Shown: one piece after another, positions 12,168 through 26,275 of the stretch
How positions within the stretch are numbered: position 1 is the stretch's first letter
Layout: each line of letters opens with the position of its first letter
Source: Chionis minor
Taxonomy: Eukaryota; Chordata; Aves; Charadriiformes; Chionididae
NCBI GenBank assembly: GCA_013398295.1
Contig: VZSF01003248.1
Span: 1 to 64,000, forward strand
Length of the DNA: 64,000 bases
Direction: 5' to 3'
Translations under genes and position numbers: made by a program
The notes under the pieces: generated by a model
Databases searched by the model: none
What the model saw: only the letters and a program-made list of their open reading frames with translations
What the model was told of the DNA's origin: nothing

Positions 12168-12540
12168 GTGAGAGCGAAGGCACAGCAGCCTTCCCCGGCG
12201 GGACGGAGAAAGAGGAACTCACCGCACATGGATATTGGGGCAGGCTCTTTTTCATTTTCTGTCCAGGCTTATGGTAGGAGCGCAGGGTTGTCCCAACAAG
12301 CCACAGCGGCGGGGAGGAAGAATTACCTCATGGAATTGCAAGCACTTTCCAAGCAAAGGTGGAGTCTGGAGCGAACAGCAGATCCAGCTGATAGTGGTTG
12401 ATAAGCCTGGGGAGTATCGCATTGCTGCTTTGCTTACCTCAAAGAGATGCCTCAGTCCTTGCAAAGCAGGAAGAGGAGACGGCTCCAACAGACTGGCTCC
12501 TGGCACCCAGATAATGAGCGATGTCTCCTCCTTCCTGCAG

Positions 12541-12685
12541 CGAGCAAGCTTATTCTTTGGCTCACAACGCAGTAGTTTCAGGAGCAGCTTTTCCTCTATT
12601 GCAACCCCAAGCAGATCCTCTTTACATTCGGGAAGCAACAATAACTCAACAACTTTAGAACTTCAGAGTTCATCTGACATTGAAG
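12541..12685 (+). CDS. Candidate novel gene, exon 2: Ser-rich segment with N-glycosylation sequons
   Basis: The exon is preceded by an excellent acceptor: a pyrimidine tract ending in CTCCTTCCTGCAG at 12540. It ends at the donor GAAG|GTAAAC (exon phase 0 in, phase 1 out). The 48 complete codons are rich in Ser and Arg (for example SQRSSFRSSFSSIATPSRSS) and contain GSNNNSTT, which carries two overlapping N-X-S/T sequons, fitting a secreted product. The frame is also open leftward to 12235. An in-frame ATG at 12514 therefore offers an alternative start if intron 1 (12168-12540, 373 bp) is retained. No known domain is recognised. Confidence 0.42.
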
Positions 12686-13254
12686 GTAAACTGCTTTTCG
12701 CTTTGCATAACAATTGAATTAAACTGGGAGGCCAGTAGGACAGAATGAAGTTATGTACACCTTCAAAATAAAGCCCAAAACAAACAAAAAAACGCCACTT
12801 GGATGGTGCTTGGCCAAAAAAATTGCTAATAGGCAACTGCATTTTTCTTCGGTGACTGTACTGAAGCCTTCTGCTGCCAGCGGATGACCTAGGAGAGAGG
12901 ATTTAGCAGCCTCCGTGCAGGCCTGTCAGTAAGACGAACTGTCAGCCTTGCAAACCACCTGGTGCTCTGTGCCCAGGGTCCATACCGCCGCCAGCTATGG
13001 TTATCCAGCCTTTTGCTGCATGTCTACACACGGCGCAGCTCAGGAAACTTCCCTGTGTGCCCTAAACTTCTCCCAGGTCCTCAACAGAGTTAAATAGGTG
13101 AGTCTATGACCCCACGTATGTTAAGTTTACATAGCAGCATTGTTATAAGCAAACAGCTTCATCCAAAGTAGACAAACTAGTTTTTTTTACCAGTGACAGT
13201 TAAAGGTCTTCCAGAGGAGTAGGGAACTGTAAACATACTGCTCCTTTTCTTGAG

Positions 13255-13427
13255 TCGTTCCCCCTAAACAGACACACACCCCCAAACTCCAACTAGGAAA
13301 GGAAAAGGTGAGAGAAGCATCAAAAAGGAACAGACAGTGTGAAGAAACATACAAGAAACGAGACATGGAGCTTTGGGAACTGGACTTGGATCTGGATAGG
13401 AATCCAGAGAAAATGTCAAAGTATTAA
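13255..13427 (+). CDS. Candidate novel gene, last exon: charged C terminus ending in TAA
   Basis: Joined to the phase-1 donor at 12685, this gives a frame that stays open for 57 residues to TAA at 13425. The peptide looks protein-like: Lys/Arg/Glu-rich (KEKVREASKRNRQCEETYKK), then an acidic run DMELWELDLDLDRNP and a KMSKY end. Two acceptors keep the same frame. One is at 13254 after a good pyrimidine tract but with a rare GAG end. The other is at 13296 (CAACTAG) with a weaker tract. They give proteins of 125 or 111 residues. A CAG acceptor at 13271 has the wrong phase and hits an early stop. A plus-strand AATAAA at 14897-14902 could serve as its poly(A) signal. Function unknown. Confidence 0.4.
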
Positions 13428-16400
13428 TTTATGATGCACAGGGGCCAGTCCTGCAGGCCAGTGCTGTGACACAACATACATTAGACTTTCTTCAGTGGTA
13501 AGAACGCCCTTTTCTCTGAAGTTGCACGGCTTTATAGAAAGACATCTGACAGGATTACAATATTGCACGTATTTTACTTCAGAAACTTCCTTTCTGCTTC
13601 ATAGCATCAGCTATGGGAGACACGGCAAGCGTTTAGGTTCTGCGCAGGAATGTTTTAATTGTGAGATCAGAGTTGAAGACCACAAGGCAAGGAAAAGCAG
13701 CAGGGCCTGCCTGCTGGATTTTTGTACACCACTGATGGCTGACAGACCTTTGTTGACGATCAGTTAGTTTAGGTCAGTCAGTCACGCTTTGCTTAGAATT
13801 GGCTAGATTGACTCTCAAGGACACCAGAAACCAATGCTTTTTTTGTTCTGACATTGTCCATTTTAAGTACTTTTGACATGAACCTAACTAGCAACCCGTG
13901 AGTAAGGTTCAGTCATCCTCACAAATCATAATATGATAGAAAAAATGGGGAGGGGGAGGACTGCATTCAAGACAAAACTTTGCTGCATTTGTACACAACA
14001 ATCCCAGGCAGGTGTTGTACGTGGATTCACGTGGTTTTCGAGCCAGCGCTTGAAAAGTTAATTTGCCCCATGCCTTCTGCCGCTGTTTCTGTTCCCATTT
14101 CTCCTCCTCAAACCACACATCTATGTCCTCAAGTTCTGGGCACTGCCTCAGCTCCGGTCATAGTGTTGCCAACGTGCACCTGGCAATAGGGTGTCCAAAT
14201 TTAAAAGTTCCTCCTCGCAGCCAGCCCAGTTCTGGAGCAACAACACCTTCCCAGATGTAGGTGGCAGTGTTCAGCTGCTGGGTAACGCTTGGAGACAGCG
14301 AGCGACCAACCCCAGGGGTTATTGTCTTCCCGAGTACCCTTGTTATTTAACTGTCTTGTAAGTCACATTATTTCAGACGTTTCCTGCATCTCAAAATATT
14401 TTCTAAAGCCATAAGCAGAAAAATGTACTGTTTACTTGACTATTTTTTAACTTAGACAATGTCAAATCAACAATTGTTACAATTGTACTTTGGTCTCTTT
14501 TGAGCTGTCCTCTCACTTAAAATACTGGGAGGCAAGAAAATCCTTATGTTTAAGTCTAGGAAAAGTAAACAATCGGTTTCCAGTTAGTCTGATACATGGT
14601 ACTGGGCTTTGCCTAAGTAAGAAAGGCTAATTAGATCATCCTGCTGTGACTTACACCAAATGTACCATAGTCTCAACCATCCACAAGATTCTGCCCAATA
14701 TAAACATTTATGTCTCTGACTCTTTACAGAAGGAATTTTAAAAATCATAGCTATGCTGCGGGGGGGAAAAAACCCACACAACATGCTGATGCATCAATTC
14801 ATCCACATTCATGTTGCCATGGACAATTTTACAAAAACTGTAATTTGGGACAGGAGTTCAATGGGGTGTGCAGACAGTGTAGTAGACTGCCCTCTAAATA
14901 AACTTTTGAGTAGGTTTTCCGTAGGCCTAATTTCACCTCTACGTCACATAGAGCCACAGGATGTAGCAGTTAAATACTGTGTCTGAGTATCAGATACATG
15001 TTCATTTGTTAAAACAAATTTTTGGGAATACTCATCACCACGACAGGGAGATTTGCAGTATTGAAGGTTGCAACCAAACACAATTTTTAAAAATTTATTT
15101 TAAAGTGAACAGTATAGCTGATAGTACAGAATAGTGATTTCTTTACTCAGTGCTCCTATACCAGTAGCACACTTCTTGAGACTGGGGTAAAACTGACCAG
15201 AGCACACTGCTTTTGCCTTCTCCAGCTTGGATTTGCCTGCGGTAAGATTGCTACAGCAACAATCCCTTTCCCCAAGCCAATCCTAAAGCAGGAACACTTC
15301 TCTTCCCAACCCCCCCTCCTCCAGCTGCTAAGCGAAGAATAAACTTTCAGCTTAGCCCCTCCTTTATTGGAAGGGGAATAGGGTAATATGCTGTAATTGG
15401 TTTTCCATGTTTGCCAAGAGTCTGTTTCCTCTTATCATCCACAATATTTAACATAAATCTTGTAGTAGTTCCAAAAATAATAAAATCTGTCCCAAGAATA
15501 AAAATGATAGATCCACAACATGCTGCTTTTTTGTCATGGTCTTGGTTTCGTAACATTCTGTTAGTAGTTTTTATTGCCTAATGTTGTGGTTTCTTTCATA
15601 CGCAGCAGACCCAGTAAAGACATTTCATCAGCTACTTACACAGCAGCAGCCTGGATTATTTACAAATGGAGATTTCAGTACCATATTAAAATAAATCACC
15701 ACCACATACTGTTAAAAGTTACACTGCAGTAACAGGGCAGAAGAAAACCCAGAGATTCTAGGGGGAGGAACATTAAGCACATACAAGCATGATCTCAGCA
15801 AACAAAGTTATTAGGATACCCAAATAAAACCTGTTAGTCTTCCTCCTTCTCCCCCACCTCCTCCCATGCAATAGTGGAAGAGGAATAGGCAAATTATAGC
15901 CCTCCCCTCATGCAAACCAGTACAGGTCGCATTCGTAACAAGGAACAGAACCCAGGCAATACTTGCCTCTGTTTTAAATCATGCTGCAACGCACTATACC
16001 CTGCTTCCCCCTGCCTGCCCCTTCCATCCCCACAGCAAATGCCCCCTATGGGGCAAGTTCCCTTAAGTGTAGCACTGCTCGCTGGATTCAGTTTGAATGA
16101 AAGAATACCAGAACAGACAAGACAAAAAAAAGAGATAATACACAAGAGAAACTTGTTTTAGGAGGGAAGCCCCCCCCCCCAACTAAGAAAGCTGTGGGGC
16201 AATCAGTAGTGTCAAAAGAATAGTCCATCAAGAGGAATTGCCAACTTAGACATACTCATTTATAAAAGCGCTACCCCACTGGTAACAACTTTGAGAAAAA
16301 CAAAGGCATGTTGGGGTGCCCTCATTTAGAATGATTACTTTAAAAAAAAATAAATCCTGTAAGTGAAAAAAACCCTGTCTTCTGATATTTCTAAGGTTTC

Positions 16401-18280
16401 TTTTTAATACACTTCCTCTCCCCCACAGATTCAGTTTAACTTAGAGCCCAGTAAGAGCTTTTCCTTTCTTCCCAAGACCAGATTTAGTGCTCTAACACTC
16501 ACAGGTAAACTCTTAAGGCAGAAAGAACTTTCCCAACTTAAATGTATGTCACAGCCTAAAACTAATTTGTGCCCTTCTAGCCCCACCAATATATAAATAT
16601 TGTGAAGGCTCTTTAACTAGTCAACATAAGAATGAACTAAGTGTGACAAAAAGTGTTCCACAGCAGAAAGGAGACATCTCTGGAGCAGGGAACAGAGCAC
16701 TCGCTGCCTGCTAGGGGCTTCAGACAGCCGCTCGTTATTTTAGCTTATCAGTAAGTGTTTTGGCAGTCATTTACCTTAAGTCACTGCTGAGTCTGATCTT
16801 GCACAAGAATAAATCAGAATGATTGAAGTCAACAGAAACACACAGGTATAAGATTGAGGGGGAGTGTTAATCTTTCTTAAATGACTGCCAAAATTCCTGG
16901 AGCTTCTCATTTTAAGTAGAAATGAGAGAGACAAGTCTTAAAATCATGCTTAGAGGATTTGTCACTCCAAATTTACTCTTTTGTAAGTTAACTACGCTTT
17001 TTACGATATGCTAAACTGGGAGTACAGGGAAACTGCACTGTGGTATGATTTTTCAGTATCAACAGTAGTCTTACATTACATGTAACAGCTGTACAAGTTG
17101 CTGGAGAGCACTTAAATATTTTAATTCTTTGGTTATGAAAATGCAACCAATAAAAGCAACTGGAATTCAGCGTGAAAGGTTGGCAAGTTATCAGTCACTC
17201 GCATACAAGCAAAACTGAAACCTGTGAAAGAATAACCTTGTAAAGCACACGCTCTAGAAATAAACCCTGCTGCTAGGTTCTGTGCTATATAATTTTCAAA
17301 TTCTAATAGGATAAAACAGGATCGGGGCTTCTCAGAAACCAACAAAAATACACAAATTCCTAACTGGCAACAAAAGGATCACACATGCGCAAAGCTGGTG
17401 ACAAAAAGCCAGGCAGAATGCAAGGAAACTTCAGTTTTGCTCTAGCTCCTCTCTGAAATTACCAGATTCTTAACATGACGCCCAGTGTAAGAATGGCATG
17501 TAAGCCAGGACCAACCAGCAGGGTCAAAAAAACCCCAAGAAACCAAACCAGCAAAAAACCCCAGTATGAACACAACTATAGTAAACCACACCATATTCCC
17601 CCTTGCCCCTCACCCCCCAAAAAGAGCACTCATGGCTCTTTGCTATAACAGCCCTAAATTCCTGGTCAATACTACACATCTCCCATGCTTTCGGAAAATG
17701 AGTGGCTGTCAGAAGCTTTAGCTTTGTAAATCATCACCACTCAAAACAGCATGCTTTTTTTGTTCTCAGGATAGGGTACAAATTCCCCCCCTCTGCTCCC
17801 TTAACAGGGCAATCTTGAAGGATAAGAGAAATTTACTCCCGCTTTGTAGGGTAGCTGAGGCTGCTACAGAAGATCACGCTTTTCTCCCATCTCAAGCAAC
17901 TGAGTTCTGCAACGTTGCCAGTTCCAAAAAATCCTCAAGAAGTTAATTCAAGCAAGTACTCCTGTTCATTCAGTCTTTCCTGTGAGCACCGAGTTTCTAC
18001 AAGCCAGTTTTCCCTCAGCATCAATGCAATTCAGTCCTGTGGTTTTACTGTCGTGCAACACAATTTCCAAACTTCAACTGAAGCAGTGTGTTTTACAGAT
18101 TTAAATATTATGTAATAAACAGTTAACATTTGAAAGTATGTAAATGGAGTACCCGCTTATGAATTTAATTGTTGAAATTAATTACATTGCTTATAATCTT
18201 CTGAATGCGTAAGACAGATTGAAGTCAGCAACTAACAAATCCTTATCAGTTGTCCCTTCCCCCAGACAAAAACAAAAGGT
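13428..18280. other. Spacer between convergent genes; possible 3' UTR of candidate gene
   Basis: AT-rich with no supported coding exon. Plus-strand AATAAA hexamers at 14897-14902 and near 15336 could end the candidate plus-strand gene. Minus-strand AATAAA near 15098 and 15364 could serve long RAB2A 3' UTR forms. A C homopolymer lies at about 16170-16180. Otherwise nothing recognised. Confidence 0.5.
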
Positions 18281-19833
18281 TCCACGCATTTTTTAAACTT
18301 TATTTAATCTCAGAACCACTGCTATGTTACACCTGTCAGGCTGAAGTTTATTCAGTTCTGATGTTAAAGTTCTGACAATAAGAATGGATGACATGAGGAT
18401 CCACGTCCCCCAGTGTTGTGGTGCAGTCAGTATTGGTCCAGCAAGACCAAAGTTTTGCAGTCATTCCCCTCTCACCCCCCCCTTTTTTTTTTTTTTAGAT
18501 ACATGAAGCATGGCCTAGCATTAGAGTCACCCTTTTATCTGCAATTTATATAAATAGGATGAGGTGGAAAACTCAGTTGTTTCCTCATTTGTAGGAAAAT
18601 GACATGAATATTCTGTACTCTAACAAATAAACACTTAAACACAGGATTTTGTTTTGCACTGTTGCAACCCTTTCACTTGAGGCAAAACATTCTCCCCGCC
18701 CCGTGACCACCACCGTAATAAGTACCAAAGCGTTTCTAGTTTTGATTTTCATCAAGATTTCCAAACTGGCATATTTTATTTTCACACCCTCTTCACAATA
18801 GACAAGATGCTTACCATATATTTAGGATTACAAGTTATCACTAAAAGAAAACTTTACACAACCACTGTACATTTAGGTTGAAAAACTGTCCTTGCATGAA
18901 AAATATACCTAGAAATCAAGTGGTAAACAAGAAAAAAACATTAAGAAAAGATTAACGTTTTTATACTGTGCCATTTTAAATTTATCAACTCCTCCTCTAC
19001 TTTCCATTCATACTCTGTTTTTACCTATAGTATTTGTTAAGGCAAACAGCTAATCCATTTCTGAAGAGGTGCTGTGGAAATTGTGGACAAACAGCAAACA
19101 TTTGGCATTAAAATAGATAGCATGTATGTAGCTTCTAGTAATATACATTAAGCATTTCTCTTGGACTTCAGGATAATGACAGGGGAGGATGAACATGCTA
19201 ACAATGTCAAAAAGGCTTAAAATTTAGCGTCCAAGCAATTTCTATTAATGCTTCTGTAGTTTTCAAGCTCTAAGTAGTATAGAATTTATGCAAATGCATT
19301 AAAGAATTCTAGCTTGGCAAGTACACCCAAGCAGGTTATTAAACTATATATACAGAAAGTGATAAATACAGAATTAAAAGAGTCCTTCCGCTTCTCTTTA
19401 TAGCCTTGAAAATTGACAAAAAACTTGAGGACAGCTCTACAATATTAAACATTAGGTAACCGCAGGAGCTGGGAAACCTAACTACACAAACTGATTAAAA
19501 TACTCAGATGACTTTGTAGTGTTTAATACAATTCAGTTCGTAGTCAAGGGCACAAGACAACATTTAACAAAAATAATCACATCAATTGACCTAGAAATCA
19601 AATGTAAATAGATATGAATACAATCTCCAAAATCTGTCTTTAAGTGAACATTAACCATTTATTCAAAGTTATACAAGAATTTGAAGGATAAAGTCTTCTT
19701 CTGCAACAGGAAACCAACTTACAAGTTTCATGTCTCAGTTGAATTGAAGTGGAGGCGAGCGGGGCGGGGGGAGGGAAGGGTGAACAAACGAGTTAGTAGG
19801 CCCCATCCAGGCAGCTAGAAAGTAAAAACAGGC
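18281..19833 (-). other. RAB2A: RAB2A 3' UTR
   Basis: Runs from the TGA stop to the poly(A) site, AT-rich and with no long frame. On the minus strand it holds an A run (complement of the T tract at about 18481-18496). Near its start is a pyrimidine-rich CCCTTCCCTCCCCCC-type tract (plus-strand G-rich 19753-19780) that could bind poly(C)-binding proteins. The end is inferred from the signal at 18299. Confidence 0.75.
18299..18304 (-). terminator. RAB2A: RAB2A poly(A) signal AATAAA
   Basis: On the minus strand AATAAA is followed about 22 bases later by a T/GT-rich element and a G run (18259-18277, read TTTTGTTTTTGTCTGGGGG). This is the standard layout of hexamer, cleavage site and downstream element, and puts cleavage near 18280-18288. 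The resulting 3' UTR is about 1.55 kb. Earlier AATAAA hexamers (for example near 18775 and 19659) lack such a clear downstream element. Confidence 0.7.
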
Positions 19834-22296
<2,463 letters not shown>

Positions 22297-25200
22297 CTAA
22301 AACAGAGGAGAAAAAAAACCCACAATGAATGCGATATCCTTTGGTGTAAGATGCACTAACTGGAGTCCGAGCTCACGTGCAGTTGTTTCAGCGAGACTTT
22401 TCTTCCTGTCCTAAGCAGGAGCAGGTATGACAACAGCATTCTATAACCCACCCTGAAGCAGCAATGGATCACATGCTGTTTACAAAAACAGTGGCATTTT
22501 CATAACATCTGTATTCTACAATCTGTTGTCCAGTAATTACAGGGAAAAAGTGGTTTTTAAGATATATAAATTACTTTTTAAATTATTTATTTCTGACCCT
22601 TATGGATAGATTGTGTGGCAGATGGTTTCCCCTACCCTTAATATCTTTGTAATAGGCCACTCTAGATTAGAGTGCTTAGCAACATAAAACCACAGGGTAC
22701 TTACAATGATGATGTAAGGATGCTGTCTGCTGGATGAAACCTTATGCTATCATTTAATGTTCACCTAATTTTAAGAACTTATTCTCTTTAATTAATCTTG
22801 CACACGATAGGCAATAGACATCTTAATAGTAGAATAGAGAGACTCCATGTTTTATTATAATTTCTGGAAATCTATTGTTTTCATTAAAAAAAAAGACTGA
22901 CATTCAGGTCTGAAAGAGTGAACAAGGTTTTTGGCTTAAGTTTACAATCAATGATTCCATTTTTCATCTCTCATTTAACTTTATAGGTCAAGTAATGCCT
23001 AAAATAATGTACAATTTAAGAGGTGATTAACAACAGCTAATAATTACAACCAGTATCAAACACACAGTTCTTTTCGTTTCAAAATACCAAAACCATGCAA
23101 TCATACAAGAGACGCTATCTTCTGCGCAAGCCTATTACAGCAAATAGAGATCTAATTCAAATATAAAAAAGTAAACAGGGTTCATGGAGAGGAACAAATC
23201 ATACCTTTCCTCATTTCTACACTGGAAGCATTTGACTGCTGAACTTGCCACCAGAGCTTTGTTTCCTAATTAACAGGACTGATATGTTTTCACCTTTAAA
23301 GGCCTTACAGCTCCCCAGAGTAATCAATCTACTGCAGCTCAATTACTGCACCAAGCACACACCGCAGCCAGTGAAGGAGACTTGAACGACTGCGGCAGGA
23401 GCGGAAAGATATGAATATGCATAAACTCTAAGTGGGTGATCGAATCATCACAGAGGGTCATGAGAATTTGCAGCAAAATAATGAGAAGAATTAATCATTG
23501 CAGATTCACAAGGCACTTAGGAAGTGAGTTCGTTTTTCAAACACGCGTTAGAGTTGAGGAGAAAAATTGGCTTTCAGCCAACTGCGAATTGATTCGAATT
23601 CCTCAGAAATTCAAGTTTTCAATGTAAGAAAAAAAATTTAAGCTTATCTTGATTTCTGATAACACACTAATTATTGTAATGCCCTCATACATGGGCCTAC
23701 TGAAAGGAATAAGTCAAAAACTTTGGAAATTCACACAGCTGGAATCTGTGAGGATACTTGCATCTATTTCAGTGCGACATTAAACAGAACTTGAAGTCTT
23801 AAAAATGTGTTATGATAACTTCATGTAAACAAGCACTTAACAATTGGCACTTCTAACAATTCTAGAAGTTGGCTGAGTACGCCTAGGCTCTTAGAATTAG
23901 CTTCATGAGAATTACATTAGACCTATAAAAATTAGTTTAGACCGACAAAACCAGAATTTTAACAGACTACAAACTCCAAACCAGCACAACTGAGTATAAA
24001 ATATCTTCTGGATGCCACACTCAAGAACAGATCACCGCAGGCATGCATCTATCCTCACAAAAAATAGTAAAACGCACTGGAAAATACAGTGTGATTTAAC
24101 AACTCTTGATCCTGCCCCTCAACATAGTTATTACATATGTAGTGTAGAAACCAAAAGAGCATACTGGGTTCAGTACAGTATTTTAATATTAAATAGATTG
24201 ACTAACAAACCATTCAAAATCCAAATATTCCATTCATCTCAGTTCTGTCATTTCAGTTGTACTGAAAAAGACATAATCCGGCTACCACATTCCCATCAGT
24301 GATTCCGGTGAACCACGTATTAGTGTTGAAACAGCACATACTGTTACTCTGTGTGGCATAATGCTGGGCTGCGCTGGGTCACATTTAAATAATTCCTATT
24401 TGAAAACAATGATTTGACAAGAATACAGCACCTAATAAATCTACCTCTTGTTTTCTTCAGTGGTATGGATTCTGAAAAATTACTACTAATCAGCCATGAA
24501 AAGAGACTTGCATCCCTTGAGACTTCCATTTGTTTCTTGCATCCATGTATTTCAAGTCAGCTTACGCTCTGAAGTATAAGTGGACTCAAAATAACCACCT
24601 GAAAACTTCACTGAAAAGAGCAGTCTACTCACTTTAAGAATATCATATCAGATTTTGGCATTGCATGCTAGTGCCCCAATTAGCAAGGACAAAAAGGTGA
24701 ACGTGGTATAATTGACTTCTTCTAAAAATCTCTTTTTATGCTGCATGTTCTAACTCTTATCTGGAACATGCAGTATACTATAAACTCTCAATTATTTATG
24801 GGCAGTTTATCCTATTTGCAGATTAACTGAGCCATGGGCGCAGACAGACAAGAACAGTTTCCCCTCAGATGCAGTTTGGATTTATTAGACCATGTGCAGG
24901 AGCCTGCAAGAACACAGCTGTAGCACTTCACACGCCAACTTGGATCCAGGTGCAGTTTAGCCACTTCCACACAACACAAGACCTCGACTAGTAAAGCCCA
25001 CATGGACTCTGCTGGCTGCCACCCAAGCCTACTGCGGTTGCACTCCACATTCCCGTAATGCTGCTGTCACTAAAGCACCATACGAAGACACTCGAGCACC
25101 TCCACCCCAGATCAGCTCGGGTCTCGGTTTTATTTTCACCGCCCCAGAAGAGGCAGTAACAGATTCAATCTGGATTTACACACAGTCACCTGAGAGATGG

Positions 25201-26256
25201 CAAGGCCCTAGTACACAGTACCTCCATTACTCACAGAAGGGAGAGACTTTTGCAAAAACAGTATGTTAGACTTACAAATATAAAAAGTCTAGACTAGATT
25301 TCAGGCAAATTAAAGGAGACAATGTAACTTCAGGAAAGTGTCTACATGTGATGTTTAACTTTTAGTTTTAATCTTTCTAAATCACAAATTACTGATGCTT
25401 TTACGCACGAGACTTCTGAATGTATCAATACAACAGCATTTTCAACAAAAGGTTGTATACAAGTTATTCAGCGATTTGTTCTAATGTTTTTCAGTTATGT
25501 TCCCATTATAACTAGTTTCTCAAATAACAGTAATACCCTGCCGAGGAAAATTACTGTACAAGTGGAAAAGCGAGTCTTGTAAGATGTTGTGTCACACCTG
25601 CACCTACCACAAAGCTAGTGAAGGAGGTTTCAGTCACAATATACCAGTACAATATCGCTTCAGATGATTTGTGTAAAGAGTTTCCTAGATCATATTGCTA
25701 CCGGGGAATCAAGAAGTCAAGTCTCACAACGCTCACCTCAAAAAACCCTCAAACAACCCAAACCACAAAAACTCAACTACAAAACCATTATGGACACTGC
25801 ATTTAAGATAAATTAATCCTCAAAATATTGAATGCAGAATTAAATCAACTTCAACATCCATTTTATCACACAAAGTAAACAAGTAATGTAGGTTTACTAC
25901 CCTTCAGACAAAAACAGGAAGAATGAATTCTATAACTGGTAAAAACAATGCAGGAAGTAAGGGAATAATACCTCCGATAACTCTGTTTTATGGTAGTTGC
26001 ATGCAGGAGTAATAATAAACGACGGGCACCAGAACGTGAGTTACAAAACAGCTACTTGGCACGTGTCAATAACGTCACTTCTCTTTCTCGGAAAGCTAAT
26101 GCCATGAGAAATATTTCAGGACTTAGCTACACGCTGAACATAACAGGAAAAGCTTGTAAGTGAATCACTGCTACTTTTCAAAGCTCAGATTTTACAAGTT
26201 CATCTTTGCTTAAAATGAGAATATAGCAGGTTCTGCACTGCCAGCTCATGTAACAT

Positions 26257-26275
26257 GCTGCCCTCTGGTGGCAAC
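26257..26275 (-). promoter_or_regulatory. CTCF-binding-like motif
   Basis: Read on the minus strand the site is TTGCCACCAGAGGGCAGCA, very close to the vertebrate CTCF core (CCACCAGRGGGC with flanking GGCRG). The orientation is the same as RAB2A. It lies deep in intron 6 with no other gene nearby, suggesting a chromatin-loop or insulator anchor. Motif match only; occupancy is unknown. Confidence 0.65.

Larger units (their letters stand above)
11270..12240. promoter_or_regulatory. CpG island promoter (interrupted by assembly gap)
   Basis: Nearly 1 kb of very GC-rich, CpG-dense sequence with GGGCGG-like boxes and a (CGG)n run, abruptly bounded by AT-rich DNA on the right. It immediately precedes the start codon of the proposed plus-strand gene at 12108 and is its most likely promoter. 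It could also be bidirectional. The 105-N gap inside means the island is incompletely sequenced. Confidence 0.75.

Noticed and set aside
12900..13097. Possible extra internal exon ending at the good donor AATAG|GTGAGT (13097)
   Set aside because: In the two phases compatible with the downstream exon it carries in-frame stops just before the donor, so it cannot join the model as coding.
13272..13340. Use of the CAG acceptor at 13271 for the candidate gene's last exon
   Set aside because: Wrong phase for the donor at 12685; gives a stop after about 23 codons, whereas acceptors 13254 and 13296 keep the long charged frame.
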